Of a stretch of DNA of 64,000 bases, positions 9,293 to 19,684 are shown one piece after another. Made by a program: the position numbers and the translations under genes. This stretch comes from Bacteroidota bacterium (GTDB lineage Bacteria; Bacteroidota; Bacteroidia; UBA8524), in assembly GCA_008933805.1 (NCBI GenBank), contig WBUH01000002.1, positions 250,696 through 314,695 of the forward strand. The letters run 5' to 3'. The stretch's first letter is position 1. Each line of letters starts with the position of its first letter. Below the pieces are notes generated by a model that ran no database searches, was not told the DNA's origin, and saw only the letters and a list, made by a program, of their open reading frames with translations.

Positions 9293-12200
9293 TTATCTGA
9301 TAAGGTGAATAGTACCGTTAAGGGCATAAGGCCTTCCTTCAGCATCAATAATTTTGATGGCGTATGAGTACATATCTGTTGGCATAGCCACATCGTCAGA
9401 ACGTCCGTCCCAACGGTGGTTCAAATCGTGCGATACAAAAATCTCTTGTCCCCAACGGTTAAATATCTGCATTTTGTAACTGCTGATAAACTCCACGCCG
9501 TCCATTCCAAAATAATCATTCTTACCATCACCATTGGGGGTAAAGCTTGTTGGAACATACGCGTCAAACGGAGGAACAATCAAAATCTCTTTGCTTATTT
9601 TGGTTACGCAGCCGGTTTTGTTGGCCACTTCCAGCCCTACAGTATAATATCCTGCTTTTTCGTAAGTAATCAGTACGGTTTGTTGAGTTGATGATTGGCC
9701 GTTACCAAAATCCCAGTTGTATGAGTTTACATCACCTGAAACTTTAGGAATAAACTCAATTACAGTTTCATCAAAACCCCATTGTTTTTTGTAGTGGCTA
9801 AAATCAGCCGTAGGCAGTTTAACCACATTTACACCATTGGGTTTTGAAGTTACATACCTGCAACCTTTATCAGAAACAGCAGTTGCGGTTAAAGTGTAGC
9901 TGCCACTGTGTTGGTATGTGTACGAAGGTTGGGCTTCAGTAGAAAGTTCTCCATCACCCAAATCCCACAACCACTCACGTATGGGTATAAAGTTATCCAG
10001 TCCTGTTATTTTCAAACGGGCAGGTTGTTTATCACAAGCCTCAACGCTCACAATTTCAAAAACAGGTGTTGGGTGCACAGTTACTTCAATAGGGTCAAAA
10101 CTTCCCTCGCAACCCTCAGCCGACTTAGCTTCAAGCTGGATGTTATATTTACCTGGTGCTAAATAATTAGCTGTAGGGGTAGCTGTATACAGCTCAGTAC
10201 CGTTGCCTAGTTTCCAAACGTAGTTGGTAATCTCAACATCGTTAGAGCGGTTTACACTTAGTTTAAACGCGTTAAGGTCAAGACATTGTCCGTCGTTATT
10301 TACTGCAATAGTCCCTTTAGGATTTTCAAAAACAGTTACCGAGTGAGTGCTAATGTCTTCGCAACCGTTTTTAGATACAAGCTTTAACTCAAGGGTATTT
10401 TTACCTTTAGTAGTAAAGGTAATTGGCAGTGGGTTAGCATAGTACACTTTACCGTTTTCATCCTTCCAACTGTACGCTGATACAGGGGCAGATGGGTTAG
10501 TGTTTGCAAATGAAAACTCAAACCTGTTGTTAGCTTCGCAAGCACTTAAGGTTTTTATGGTTACATCAGCGTTGGGCTTTTCAAAAGTAGTCACCGTATT
10601 AACAGCAGTAACTTTACAGCCTTTATCGTTGGTAGCCGTTAACGAAACCAAATAGCTTGAGTTAGGAGCAAATGTTTTAACAGGGTTTTTATCGTTTGAG
10701 GTTGTATTATCACCAAAATCCCAATCAAACTGTTGAATAGGATGGTCGCCCGTAGTAGTATTTATAAACTCAACGGGGTTGTTTCCTAAACAAGAAGTTG
10801 AGTTTTTAGAAGTAGTGAAACTAACGGTAGGAGATGAGTAAACAACTACATCTGTCTCAGTAGTAACGCTGCAACCGGCAAGGTTTGTAACCGTTAATTT
10901 TATAGGATAGGTACCTGCTGCAGGGAATGAAAGATTGATTTCTTCTTTACCTTTAATAACAGTAGTCCCTGAAACCCACTCAATTGTTTCATAACTTTTC
11001 AGCGGGCTGCTTTTCTTGAAAGTGAAACGGTTATCAATATCGCACGACTTGTGAGTTATGGTAGAGAATGCTGCATCAGGACCTTCAAACACTGTTACTT
11101 GTTTGCTAATAACATCACTGCATCCCTCAGATGATATTGCAGTTAGTTTTACCGTATAGGTACCTGCTTTACTAAAGTTCCATTCGATAGGTGATTTATC
11201 AAGTTTTCTGCCTTCAACTTCAAACTCAATAGTATAATCTCCTGCGTAAGAAGAGGTGTTTGTAAAGAAGAACTTGTTTGTTACACCACAATTATTACCC
11301 ACGGCAACACTAAAGTCGGCCTTAATATCAGCGTTCACTTTAACATCCTTGGTTACAGAATCTACACAACCGGAAGTAGAAGTTAGTATGTGTGTGATTT
11401 TATGGGTTCCGGCTGTTGTAAACGAAACTTTTTTAGTAGTTCCGCTACCGGAAGCTACATCATCAATCATCCACTTATTAGCTGTTTTAGTATCAGATGC
11501 TGTAAAAGTGAAAGAGTTGCCTTTGAAGCATTGTACAGCTTTATCAATACTGAAATCAGGGTTTAAAATATTATAGGTGACTTTAACCGAGTCTCTTGTA
11601 ACACAACCCATTGATGTAACATCAACAAAGTGGATACCCGGAGTTGTAATAACACGGTTGCCTACTTTACTACCGTTGTTCCATAAGTAGGTAGCACCCG
11701 GCAGGTTAAGTTTAACAGAAAGAGATTGTGATTTACACAAAACAGTATCGTTGCCCAATGTAAATTGAGGCGGACGATTGATAGTAACTTGGTGGTTAAA
11801 GGTTTCAGCGTTTCCGTTGTAGTAAATGGTTGCCGAAACAATATATACACCGGCAGACTTGTAGGTATATGATGGTGAAAAACCTTTGGCACGATTTCCC
11901 GGATAAGTTGAGTTATCACCAAAATCCCACTGGATAGAGTCCATACCGTTTATAAGAAAACCAAACTGGGTAGCTTGATTCTCGCAAAGGTTTTCAGCAA
12001 CTATATAATTATCTGCAAAGTAATTGGTAATAAAATTAGGGAAGCCTTGCACTGCCCATTTGCCGTTTAAGCTGATTGAATTATCAGTAAATCCGGCAGT
12101 AGAAGCATCGTTGTTAGGGAAGTTAATAGTGCCAAGGGTAGTATTTTGCTTGCAGAAGTATAACTTCTTATCAGGGCCTAACTGGATTGCCCAAAGGTTT

Positions 12201-13147
12201 TCATCAGAGGTGAATTCTTTTTGTGAAAAGCGAAGCACCGATGAGTTTTTAACCTCGGGGATGGTATATTGAAACAAACTTTTACCCGATGTTACGTACA
12301 AACGTTTACTGTCGGGAGAAAACTCAACACCGTAAGGGGCAATATCATAGCCGTCAATTGTAAGAGGGTTTGATAGTGTTCCGTTCTCGGCATCAAAATC
12401 AAAAAGCTCAACAAACTTGTTTGAGCTATTAACACCAACAGCAAGGGCAACCTTTTTGCCGTTGGGAGAAAATTTCATATACCCGATGGTACCCTTGCCC
12501 GAAGCTCCCAAATGCGCATTGCCTAAAGTGGTAGTTACAGGGGTAGTAGCAGGGCCGTTTTCGGTAATTTTAAATGCGTAGAAGTTGGCTGCATTGGCAG
12601 TATTTGAAGCCTCGATAGTACCGTGCACTAAAACCCAATAATCAACTCCGTTGCTGTGGCGGGTAACCGTCAGTTTTTCTGCAAGGGGGGTAATCATTGA
12701 TACGTTTTTGGTACCGGTAACGTCACCAAAGCCCAAATTTAGTGACATATTCACCTCGCTGTACTTCAAACCGTTAGATAAACCTTCACGGTCTAAAGTA
12801 AAAATGTAATAACGGTCTTTATGGCCGGGGCGGGGAACTATAATTGATGATTGTGTGGCTGAAACGTGACCTGCGAGACCTTGTCCGTTTGGCATAAGCT
12901 GATGATTTGCCGACCAAACTTTTTGTCCGTCTGTATAGAATAATAATTGACCTGAAGGAGCGCAAATACTAGCACACCCTTCGTAGGCTACTAACGAACC
13001 GTTAGTTACTGCGAAAGGAGGGTTGCTGTTAAAACTGATTCCTGCGTTAATCCCAAAGTGCCAAACGTTGGCTTGCTTTTGAGCAAAAACAGAAACAGAA
13101 AGAAAAAATACAACCCAGGTTAAAAGTATACGTCTATTCAAATACAA
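9293..13147 (-). CDS. Giant PKD-repeat protein with T9SS type B sorting domain
   Basis: The 1284-residue secreted protein has a signal peptide (about 1-22, ending SVFAQ). An N-terminal region of about 350 residues looks like a beta-propeller (short repeats such as GYMKFSPNGKKVALAVG and GVEFSPDSKRLYVT). A long series of PKD/Ig-like repeats follows with the hallmark WDFGD/WDLGDG (about 400-1190). The last ~85 residues match the gliding-motility-associated T9SS type B sorting domain (TSFTPNGDGKNDYFG, IFNRWGQEIF, YSYAIKIID). Family knowledge: exported by T9SS and exposed at the cell surface or released; adhesion is a common role. It is divergent from a second such gene across 166 bp. Confidence 0.93.
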   Translation of the reverse strand: MYLNRRILLTWVVFFLSVSVFAQKQANVWHFGINAGISFNSNPPFAVTNGSLVAYEGCASICAPSGQLLFYTDGQKVWSANHQLMPNGQGLAGHVSATQSSIIVPRPGHKDRYYIFTLDREGLSNGLKYSEVNMSLNLGFGDVTGTKNVSMITPLAEKLTVTRHSNGVDYWVLVHGTIEASNTANAANFYAFKITENGPATTPVTTTLGNAHLGASGKGTIGYMKFSPNGKKVALAVGVNSSNKFVELFDFDAENGTLSNPLTIDGYDIAPYGVEFSPDSKRLYVTSGKSLFQYTIPEVKNSSVLRFSQKEFTSDENLWAIQLGPDKKLYFCKQNTTLGTINFPNNDASTAGFTDNSISLNGKWAVQGFPNFITNYFADNYIVAENLCENQATQFGFLINGMDSIQWDFGDNSTYPGNRAKGFSPSYTYKSAGVYIVSATIYYNGNAETFNHQVTINRPPQFTLGNDTVLCKSQSLSVKLNLPGATYLWNNGSKVGNRVITTPGIHFVDVTSMGCVTRDSVKVTYNILNPDFSIDKAVQCFKGNSFTFTASDTKTANKWMIDDVASGSGTTKKVSFTTAGTHKITHILTSTSGCVDSVTKDVKVNADIKADFSVAVGNNCGVTNKFFFTNTSSYAGDYTIEFEVEGRKLDKSPIEWNFSKAGTYTVKLTAISSEGCSDVISKQVTVFEGPDAAFSTITHKSCDIDNRFTFKKSSPLKSYETIEWVSGTTVIKGKEEINLSFPAAGTYPIKLTVTNLAGCSVTTETDVVVYSSPTVSFTTSKNSTSCLGNNPVEFINTTTGDHPIQQFDWDFGDNTTSNDKNPVKTFAPNSSYLVSLTATNDKGCKVTAVNTVTTFEKPNADVTIKTLSACEANNRFEFSFANTNPSAPVSAYSWKDENGKVYYANPLPITFTTKGKNTLELKLVSKNGCEDISTHSVTVFENPKGTIAVNNDGQCLDLNAFKLSVNRSNDVEITNYVWKLGNGTELYTATPTANYLAPGKYNIQLEAKSAEGCEGSFDPIEVTVHPTPVFEIVSVEACDKQPARLKITGLDNFIPIREWLWDLGDGELSTEAQPSYTYQHSGSYTLTATAVSDKGCRYVTSKPNGVNVVKLPTADFSHYKKQWGFDETVIEFIPKVSGDVNSYNWDFGNGQSSTQQTVLITYEKAGYYTVGLEVANKTGCVTKISKEILIVPPFDAYVPTSFTPNGDGKNDYFGMDGVEFISSYKMQIFNRWGQEIFVSHDLNHRWDGRSDDVAMPTDMYSYAIKIIDAEGRPYALNGTIHLIR

Positions 13148-13313
13148 CCTCTCTCAATTTTTAACATTTACTATACAATAATATAAAAATAAGTTGTGAT
13201 TTACTACACATTATTAACATATTATACAAAAATGACCGCCACTCATCACAAAGTTAAGCAGGTGGTATAAACCTTAACAAGCAAACCAAAAAATCATTAT
13301 ATTTTTGTGAAGC

Positions 13314-16300
13314 ATGAAAGCTAAACTACCGTTACTGGTGTTGCCGGCCATTATTTTGCTATGGTACGGAAGGCTAGGTGCGCAATGCGCAGGCATTGGC
13401 TTTTATGCAAGTGAAACATCTGTTTGTGCTCCAAAATCAATTAAATTTTTTTCGACGAACGTACCTGCCGGTAGCACTTTTGAATGGAACTATGGTTTTG
13501 GTGCGGTTTTAGGAAAAGATACCGGACAATATATTTATACAAACACGGGAAATTACACGGTTTCATTACGAGTAGTTTTAGCCGATGGAGTAACAGAATG
13601 TATAGTTTCAAAGCCCAATTACATCACCGTTAATAAAAATCCCGTCCCGTTATTTTCAGTTAGCAGGTCTGTACTTTGTGATGGCCCCGATACGGTAACC
13701 GTTTCTGATGTAAGTACCGGTGTTCAATCGCGGTCGTGGATTGTTGACGGTTTACCGATTGCAGATACCACCCCTCAGTTTGTTTATTCATTTACTACGG
13801 CAGGGGTTAAAAGCATTGTATTGGCGGCAAGTTCGGTTAATTGTCCTACGGTTTATTACAAGGTAGATTCGGCAGTACGCATATACAACCCGATGAGTTT
13901 TGATTTTGCGGCAGATACCACCAAAGGTTGTGTTCCGTTAATGATTACTTATTCAGTTAAAAACCTTACAGCAGGGCATACCCCCGGCCAATATAATTGG
14001 AGCTTTAGCGGCGGAAATCCTTCTGCGGCAACTCAACCCAACCCCACGGTTCAATACAATACGGCAGGAACTTTTGCCGCCTCGCTACAAATTATTAATA
14101 CCGACGGGTGCAGCTATGGAGTAAACAAACCGGGTTATCTTGTTTTGGGAGACTCGATAGGGTTTACCGTTAATCCATCAAAAAATTCAGGGTGTAGGGG
14201 AGAAGAATTTATTCTGAATATTTCAAACCCAATGCTTGGTGGTGATTTTACGTGGGATTTAGGCAGCGGTAACGCACAAGCAGGTTCAACGCAACACAGT
14301 CAGCGTGTGGTTTTTTCTGATACTGGCTATAAGGCTATTACAGTTACAAGAGATTACAATGGGTGTATAACCACAAAAGCCGTTAATAATTTGGTGTACA
14401 TAACCCCGCCGCTGGCAAATTTTTTAGTGCTGAATCCTGTGGAGTGCGATTCAACTGCACGGGTGTATTTATTCAATAGGTCAAGACTGGCGACAGGTGC
14501 CACACACACCTATTTGTGGAAATTTTACAACCCCGACGGAGCTCTTGAGGGTACTTCAACAGATTCTATTCCTGTGTTTTATACCAGCCGAATGGGTAAT
14601 TATTCTCTGGAATTAGTAGTGAAAGGAAGCAACGGCTGTTCTGATTCAATTCTACAAACCACCAGTATCAGTAGACGCACGGGGCGTTCAAACTTTATTG
14701 TTGACCCTTCTGTTAGTTGCGCGAACAATACCGTAACATTCACTTCCACATCTTCTGCATTTTCTTCGGGTGAACCGAACATTTATGAGTGGACAATTTT
14801 TGGTAAAGACGGGGCAACTGTTTTGAAACACCAAAACTCGGGGGCTTTTCCGCGTATTTCCTATAACTTCTCAGATACGGGTGATTACAAAGTGGCATTA
14901 AAGGTGTTTAACTCAAAATGTGAGGATACGTTTAATTTATTAGCCCCGATAAAAATTATCAAACCCACCACCACAATAACGGCAAACAATTATCTGCCCT
15001 GCGTGGATGTTCCCATCTCATTGCAGGCAAATACAGTCCCCGATATTTCACCGGTAAATTATAAGTACACATGGTGTTTGCAAAATGCTGCTGATACAGG
15101 CATTACATTTACGGGTTCAGGAGCTACTTTTCCTGTTACTATTGATAAACCGGGACGATACCACGCAACGCTAATCACCCAATGGGCACAGGGGTGTATT
15201 GATACGGTTCGCGTCAATTCATTAATAAAGGTGAGTGGGGTAGTTCTCACGGCTCAATTCAGTAACCCTACCAGTTGTGTGCCGCTTGTGGGCAATGCCA
15301 GTGCCGCGGTAACTCAAAACTATAATTTCTTAAATCCCGGTAATGCCACCATCAACTACAGTTGGCATACCAAACCGGTTACAGGTGTAGTGTTTACAAC
15401 TCCAAATGCATCAGCCACACAAGTAACCTTTAACCAAACGGGCGAGTACATATTATTGGTAGCCGCGACCAATGCCAGCGGGTGTTCAGATACAATTGCG
15501 TTTACATCGTCAGTGTTTTCTGGCATAAGAGCAGGCTTTTCAATACCTGTCTCTGTTTGTTTTGGCGATTCGGTAGCAACAGTTAATGAAGCTGAACTTG
15601 TTCCTGACAAGTACCAATGGACTGTAACCCCAAGCACAGCGGCTTTTTTACCATCGGCCAATGTTGCAGCCCCTAAAATACAATTTGCTGATTCAGGCGT
15701 TTATACCGTACGTCAAATTGTTTCAAAAGGGGGCATCTGCTATGATACGGCAGTTCATCAGGTAAGGGCAGTGAAAGTTATTGCCGGGTTTTATACCAAC
15801 GATACCTTAAAATATTGTGCTCCGGTGAGTGTGCAGTACACCAATACATCGGTAAACGCCGATACATTGATTTGGTGGCAGGAAGCAGCACCGCGTGTAG
15901 AAATGCCAGCTGTGTCCCAATACACATCAGTTTATTTTAGAAACAGCGGACCGCAAGGCTTTTTTGTAAACCTGATTGCAAGAAATAAATTGGGGTGTGC
16001 CGATACACTTTTAAGACCTGCATACCTAACTATACTGGGGCCGGTGGCTAAATTTACCCTTGATGATGACAAAGGCTGTACTCCGCACACTGTAACTTTT
16101 ACCGATAGTAGTAAATACTATAGTGAATACTTTTTTGATTACGGTGACGGGAGTGTGTTTGACAGTACAGGAAATCCGGGTACGCATATGTATGTGAGGG
16201 CTGCTAATGATACTATTGCCGAATCGAGAATATATAAACCAAAAGTGTTTTTGCTTGATGCGCAAGGTTGCCTTGCCGAATACAATTATCAGGGAGAGCT

Positions 16301-17087
16301 GAGGGTAAGCAATTACCCGATTACACATCCTGTAATTACAAATACGGAAGGCTGTGTGCCGTTGTCGGTTGATTTTTTTGATTCGGCAATATTGGGCAAA
16401 ACATGGAAATGGGATTTTGAAAACGACGGGACTACAGATGCAAACGGGCGAAGGGCTAAGCATACCTACACAACCGCGGGTTCATACGATGTGTTGTTGC
16501 GCGTAAACTCAGATTGGGGCTGTGAAAAAATCGATACGCTAAAAAACGGAGTGATTGTGCATGATTTGCCCGTGGCAGGCTTTACTCTAAATAAAGACGA
16601 TAACGATACTGCCAGAATTTTCTATGATTTTGTTAATCAATCGCTAAACTATGCTTCATTAGAATGGTACGATGACACCACCTATATTAATAATGGCAAC
16701 TTGTTTAGATACGGTTTCAGGGATACAGGTTACCGTACAGTGCGGTTGATAGCTATTTCGGCAGAAAATTGCAGGGATACCATTGATTCTACCATTTATG
16801 TAGCGCCCGATTACTTCTTTCATATCCCTACGGCGTTTACACCCAATCAGAAAGACGGGAATGAAACCTTTGGTGTGTATGGGCCATTGTGGGCCAAACG
16901 TTTTTCAATGAAAATTTATAATCGTTACGGCCAACAAATATTTGAAACCAATAAAGTTGCCGAACAATGGGACGGTACACATTTGGGAGTGCCTTGCCAA
17001 CAAGATACGTACGCCTATCAGATAGAATACCTTGATTTATACGGCAAATGGCATGTATTCAGCGGAACGGTAATTCTGCTCAGATAA
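13314..17087 (+). CDS. Giant PKD-repeat protein with T9SS type B sorting domain
   Basis: The 1257-residue protein starts with a hydrophobic signal peptide (about 1-24, ending RLGAQ). The body is a chain of PKD-like modules with Cys near module starts (for example GCVPLMITYSV, GCTPHTVTFTDSS, GCVPLSVDFFDS) and WxF or FDYGDGS motifs. The last ~85 residues form a type B sorting domain (TAFTPNQKDGNETFG, IYNRYGQQIF, YAYQIEYLD). No catalytic domain is seen. It is likely a surface or secreted adhesin-like structural protein. A TATTTTTG box (13300-13307) lies only 7 nt before the ATG, so the leader may be very short. Its 3' end overlaps the convergent DCC-family gene by 8 bp. Confidence 0.92.
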   Translation: MKAKLPLLVLPAIILLWYGRLGAQCAGIGFYASETSVCAPKSIKFFSTNVPAGSTFEWNYGFGAVLGKDTGQYIYTNTGNYTVSLRVVLADGVTECIVSKPNYITVNKNPVPLFSVSRSVLCDGPDTVTVSDVSTGVQSRSWIVDGLPIADTTPQFVYSFTTAGVKSIVLAASSVNCPTVYYKVDSAVRIYNPMSFDFAADTTKGCVPLMITYSVKNLTAGHTPGQYNWSFSGGNPSAATQPNPTVQYNTAGTFAASLQIINTDGCSYGVNKPGYLVLGDSIGFTVNPSKNSGCRGEEFILNISNPMLGGDFTWDLGSGNAQAGSTQHSQRVVFSDTGYKAITVTRDYNGCITTKAVNNLVYITPPLANFLVLNPVECDSTARVYLFNRSRLATGATHTYLWKFYNPDGALEGTSTDSIPVFYTSRMGNYSLELVVKGSNGCSDSILQTTSISRRTGRSNFIVDPSVSCANNTVTFTSTSSAFSSGEPNIYEWTIFGKDGATVLKHQNSGAFPRISYNFSDTGDYKVALKVFNSKCEDTFNLLAPIKIIKPTTTITANNYLPCVDVPISLQANTVPDISPVNYKYTWCLQNAADTGITFTGSGATFPVTIDKPGRYHATLITQWAQGCIDTVRVNSLIKVSGVVLTAQFSNPTSCVPLVGNASAAVTQNYNFLNPGNATINYSWHTKPVTGVVFTTPNASATQVTFNQTGEYILLVAATNASGCSDTIAFTSSVFSGIRAGFSIPVSVCFGDSVATVNEAELVPDKYQWTVTPSTAAFLPSANVAAPKIQFADSGVYTVRQIVSKGGICYDTAVHQVRAVKVIAGFYTNDTLKYCAPVSVQYTNTSVNADTLIWWQEAAPRVEMPAVSQYTSVYFRNSGPQGFFVNLIARNKLGCADTLLRPAYLTILGPVAKFTLDDDKGCTPHTVTFTDSSKYYSEYFFDYGDGSVFDSTGNPGTHMYVRAANDTIAESRIYKPKVFLLDAQGCLAEYNYQGELRVSNYPITHPVITNTEGCVPLSVDFFDSAILGKTWKWDFENDGTTDANGRRAKHTYTTAGSYDVLLRVNSDWGCEKIDTLKNGVIVHDLPVAGFTLNKDDNDTARIFYDFVNQSLNYASLEWYDDTTYINNGNLFRYGFRDTGYRTVRLIAISAENCRDTIDSTIYVAPDYFFHIPTAFTPNQKDGNETFGVYGPLWAKRFSMKIYNRYGQQIFETNKVAEQWDGTHLGVPCQQDTYAYQIEYLDLYGKWHVFSGTVILLR

Positions 17088-17496
17088 ATTTGGCTTTCAA
17101 TTCAGGGGTGGGTATCATGCAGCTTTCTTGCCTGCCAAACCAGCGATATCGGTTATTCGCAATCAATCTGTACACAAAATTCCTAATAAAAGGCGGCACA
17201 ATAATAAACGCATAAAGTAGCGGCCATAAACCATTCAAATGTTTGGCTACTTTAAGTGCTGCGGTCGATTGTGTGTAATATTTCCCCTTTTCGATAAAAA
17301 CAAACGTTGAAAAGTGCCGGGTGGGCAACCCCGATTGTTTCAACAGTTGTTGGCCTGTATCCGATTGTAATGCCGCAAAACGGAAGTAATCAGCAGCATC
17401 GCGTTTTAGCACAAACTGCACACTGCTGTTGCAAAGGTTGCACACACCATCAAATAACACTATACCGTGCTTGCCATATTCTTCAGCCAATTGCAT
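17080..17496 (-). CDS. DCC-family thiol-disulfide oxidoreductase-like protein (DUF393)
   Basis: The 138-residue protein carries the family signature VLFDGVCNLCNSSVQFVL, where Asp and the CxxC pair are diagnostic. The second half has the typical LWPLLYAFIIVPPFIRNFVY hydrophobic run and ends with a Tyr/Arg-rich tail. The family is thioredoxin-fold-like with poorly defined function. The gene is convergent with the preceding PKD gene (8-bp overlap of the 3' ends) and divergent from ffh, whose promoter box overlaps its start codon. Confidence 0.88.
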   Translation of the reverse strand: MQLAEEYGKHGIVLFDGVCNLCNSSVQFVLKRDAADYFRFAALQSDTGQQLLKQSGLPTRHFSTFVFIEKGKYYTQSTAALKVAKHLNGLWPLLYAFIIVPPFIRNFVYRLIANNRYRWFGRQESCMIPTPELKAKFI

Positions 17497-17503
17497 ACAT
17501 TTG
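17471..17503 (+). promoter_or_regulatory. Candidate ffh promoter
   Basis: TTGC, 21 bp, then TACATTTG, a perfect TAnnTTTG -7 box. It lies 23 bp before the ffh ATG and overlaps the start of the divergent DCC-family gene. Confidence 0.4.
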
Positions 17504-17526
17504 CAGCCGCAAAAATACGCTTAAAA

Positions 17527-18855
17527 ATGTTTGAGAATTTAAGTTCGAAGTTAGAAAGGGCCTTTAAATCGCTTAGCGGACAGGGAAAAATTACTGAACT
17601 GAACGTTGCCGAAACTATTAAAGAAATACGCAAAGCCCTTATAGATGCCGACGTAAACTATAAAATTGCCAAAACTTTTACCGATACGGTAAAAACCAAA
17701 GCAATGGGTGCTAATGTGCTCACCAGCGTATCGCCCGGCCAGCAAATGGTAAAAATTGTGAGCGATGAGCTTACAGAATTACTGGGCGGCCAAAAAATAG
17801 ATATTAATATCAGCGGCAGCCCCGCCATTATACTAATAGCCGGTTTGCAGGGTAGTGGTAAAACCACCTTCAGCGGTAAGTTGGCCCGTTACCTTAAAAG
17901 TAAAGGCCGCAATCCTTTGCTGGTTGCTTGCGACGTTTACCGTCCTGCGGCTATCAACCAGTTGAAAGTACTGGGCGAGCAAGTTGGCGTAGCCGTTTAC
18001 ACTGAAGAAGACAGCAAGAACCCCGTACAAATTGCCGAAAACGCAATAAAACACGCTAAACAACACGGCCACAACCTTGTGATTGTGGATACTGCCGGTC
18101 GTTTAAGTGTTGACGAGGAGATGATGACCGAGATAGCCAATGTGAAAAAGGCGATTACTCCGGGTGAGATTTTGTTTGTTGTAGATTCAATGACAGGTCA
18201 GGATGCGGTAAATACTGCCGAAGCCTTTAACCAGCGATTGGATTTTGACGGTGTGGTACTAACCAAATTGGACGGTGATACACGCGGTGGTGCGGCGTTG
18301 TCTATCAAATCTGTGGTAAACAAACCTATCAAGTTTGTGAGCATGGGCGAGAAGATGGATGCCTTGGATGTGTTCTATCCCGAGCGTATGGCCCAACGTA
18401 TCTTGGGTATGGGTGATATCGTATCGTTGGTAGAGCGTGCCCAATCGGTATTTGATAAAGAAGAAGCCGAGCGTTTGCAAAAGAAACTGAGCCGTAACGA
18501 GTTTAACTTTGAAGACTTTTACAGCCAGTTGCAGCAAATTAAAAAAATGGGTAACCTGAAAGATTTGATGGGAATGATACCCGGTATCGGCAAAGCAATT
18601 AAAGATGTAGATGTGAGCGACGATAGTTTTAAACACATCGAAGCGATTATACAATCCATGACCCCGCACGAACGCCAAAACCCCGATGTGATGAACGGCT
18701 CACGCCGCAAGCGCATTGCATTAGGCTCAGGTAGGGATGTGCAGGAAGTAAACCAGCTGATAAAGCAATTTGAAGATATGCGTAAGATGATGAAAACCAT
18801 GAACAAATTGCAAGGAGCAGGTAGAAGTATGAAGGGATTGCCTTTTAGGAGATAG
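17527..18855 (+). CDS. ffh: Signal recognition particle protein Ffh
   Basis: I take the ATG at 17527 (442 residues, MFENLSSKLERAFKSLSGQG), which matches the family N-terminus; a longer in-frame start at 17467 would overlap the divergent gene. The N domain comes first, then the GTPase G domain with G1 GLQGSGKTT (about 105), VDTAGRL (G3), TKLDGDTRGG (G4), and a Met-rich M domain that binds SRP RNA and signal sequences (GMIPGIGK, SMTPHERQNP, SRRKRIALGSG). Family knowledge: cytosolic GTPase that targets nascent membrane proteins to the translocon via FtsY. The sequence is complete with normal length. Confidence 0.97.
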   Translation: MFENLSSKLERAFKSLSGQGKITELNVAETIKEIRKALIDADVNYKIAKTFTDTVKTKAMGANVLTSVSPGQQMVKIVSDELTELLGGQKIDINISGSPAIILIAGLQGSGKTTFSGKLARYLKSKGRNPLLVACDVYRPAAINQLKVLGEQVGVAVYTEEDSKNPVQIAENAIKHAKQHGHNLVIVDTAGRLSVDEEMMTEIANVKKAITPGEILFVVDSMTGQDAVNTAEAFNQRLDFDGVVLTKLDGDTRGGAALSIKSVVNKPIKFVSMGEKMDALDVFYPERMAQRILGMGDIVSLVERAQSVFDKEEAERLQKKLSRNEFNFEDFYSQLQQIKKMGNLKDLMGMIPGIGKAIKDVDVSDDSFKHIEAIIQSMTPHERQNPDVMNGSRRKRIALGSGRDVQEVNQLIKQFEDMRKMMKTMNKLQGAGRSMKGLPFRR

Positions 18856-18866
18856 TTTTAAGTTTA

Positions 18867-18952
18867 CAGTTTTCTGTTTTCAGTTAAAGAGTGGAAATAG
18901 GAAATTGTGACAAGCTTTTGCAAATTAACTGGAAACTAAAAACAGGAAACTG
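18867..18952. repeat. Imperfect inverted repeat of CAGTTT/AAACTG units
   Basis: The arm at 18867-18885 (CAGTTTTCTGTTTTCAGTT) pairs imperfectly with 18927-18952. It fills the short gap between ffh and pdxH and lacks a T-tract, so it looks like an intergenic repeat remnant more than a terminator. Confidence 0.4.
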
Positions 18953-18958
18953 AACACC

Positions 18959-19603
18959 ATGACCAAGACTCTTGCAGAAATAAGGACGGATTACCAAAGT
19001 GCAAGCCTGAACGAAAGTGATATGCTTGCTGACCCTTTTGCGCAGTTTGACAAATGGTTTCGTGAGGCAATGGAGGCAGAAGTATTGGAAGTGAATGCCA
19101 TGAACCTTGCCACTGCCACACCTGACGGTAAACCGGCTTCAAGAATTGTGTTATTGAAAGGGTTGGATGAAAGGGGTTTTACGTTTTACACCAATTACCA
19201 CAGCGATAAAGGACAAATGCTGGCGGTTAATCCCCACGCTGCTCTAAATTTCTTTTGGCCTGAACTTGAAAGGCAAGTACGTATAGAAGGGGAGGTTGAA
19301 AAAGTATCTTCGCAAGAGTCTGATGAATATTTTGCTTCAAGACCCAAAGGCAGCCAAATTGGTGCGTGGGTTTCAGAACAAAGCTACGAGATTGAAAGCA
19401 GGGAAGAACTTGATAAAAAGCTGGAAGAATTAACCGCATTTTATGCTGATAAAAGTGTGATGCGTCCGCCCCATTGGGGAGGCTACAGAGTTGTGCCACA
19501 TACCGTTGAGTTTTGGCAAGGTCGCCCCAGCCGTTTGCACGACCGCCTTAAATACATTAAAGGGGGAGAGGGCTTTTGGAAATTAGTACGCTTATCACCC
19601 TGA
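18959..19603 (+). CDS. pdxH: Pyridoxamine 5'-phosphate oxidase
   Basis: The 214-residue protein has the full family layout: N-terminal helix ([20 protein letters not shown]), the FMN-binding split barrel ([20 protein letters not shown] then [19 protein letters not shown]), and the C-terminal PNPOx dimerisation motif ([19 protein letters not shown] with RLHDR). Family knowledge: FMN-dependent oxidation of pyridoxamine or pyridoxine 5'-phosphate to pyridoxal 5'-phosphate in the cytoplasm. The length is normal. A strong terminator follows. Confidence 0.96.
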   Translation: MTKTLAEIRTDYQSASLNESDMLADPFAQFDKWFREAMEAEVLEVNAMNLATATPDGKPASRIVLLKGLDERGFTFYTNYHSDKGQMLAVNPHAALNFFWPELERQVRIEGEVEKVSSQESDEYFASRPKGSQIGAWVSEQSYEIESREELDKKLEELTAFYADKSVMRPPHWGGYRVVPHTVEFWQGRPSRLHDRLKYIKGGEGFWKLVRLSP

Positions 19604-19628
19604 GATAAACACTTAACTAAAGCGCATA

Positions 19629-19665
19629 AAAAAAACCGACTAGCCTGGCTAATCGGTTTTTTTAT
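19629..19665. terminator. Bidirectional terminator between pdxH and the THX gene
   Basis: The stem ACCGACTAGCC / GGCTAATCGGT (one mismatch) is flanked by A-run and T-run and separates two convergent genes. Confidence 0.85.
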
Positions 19666-19684
19666 TTATCACGCAGTTGCGTAA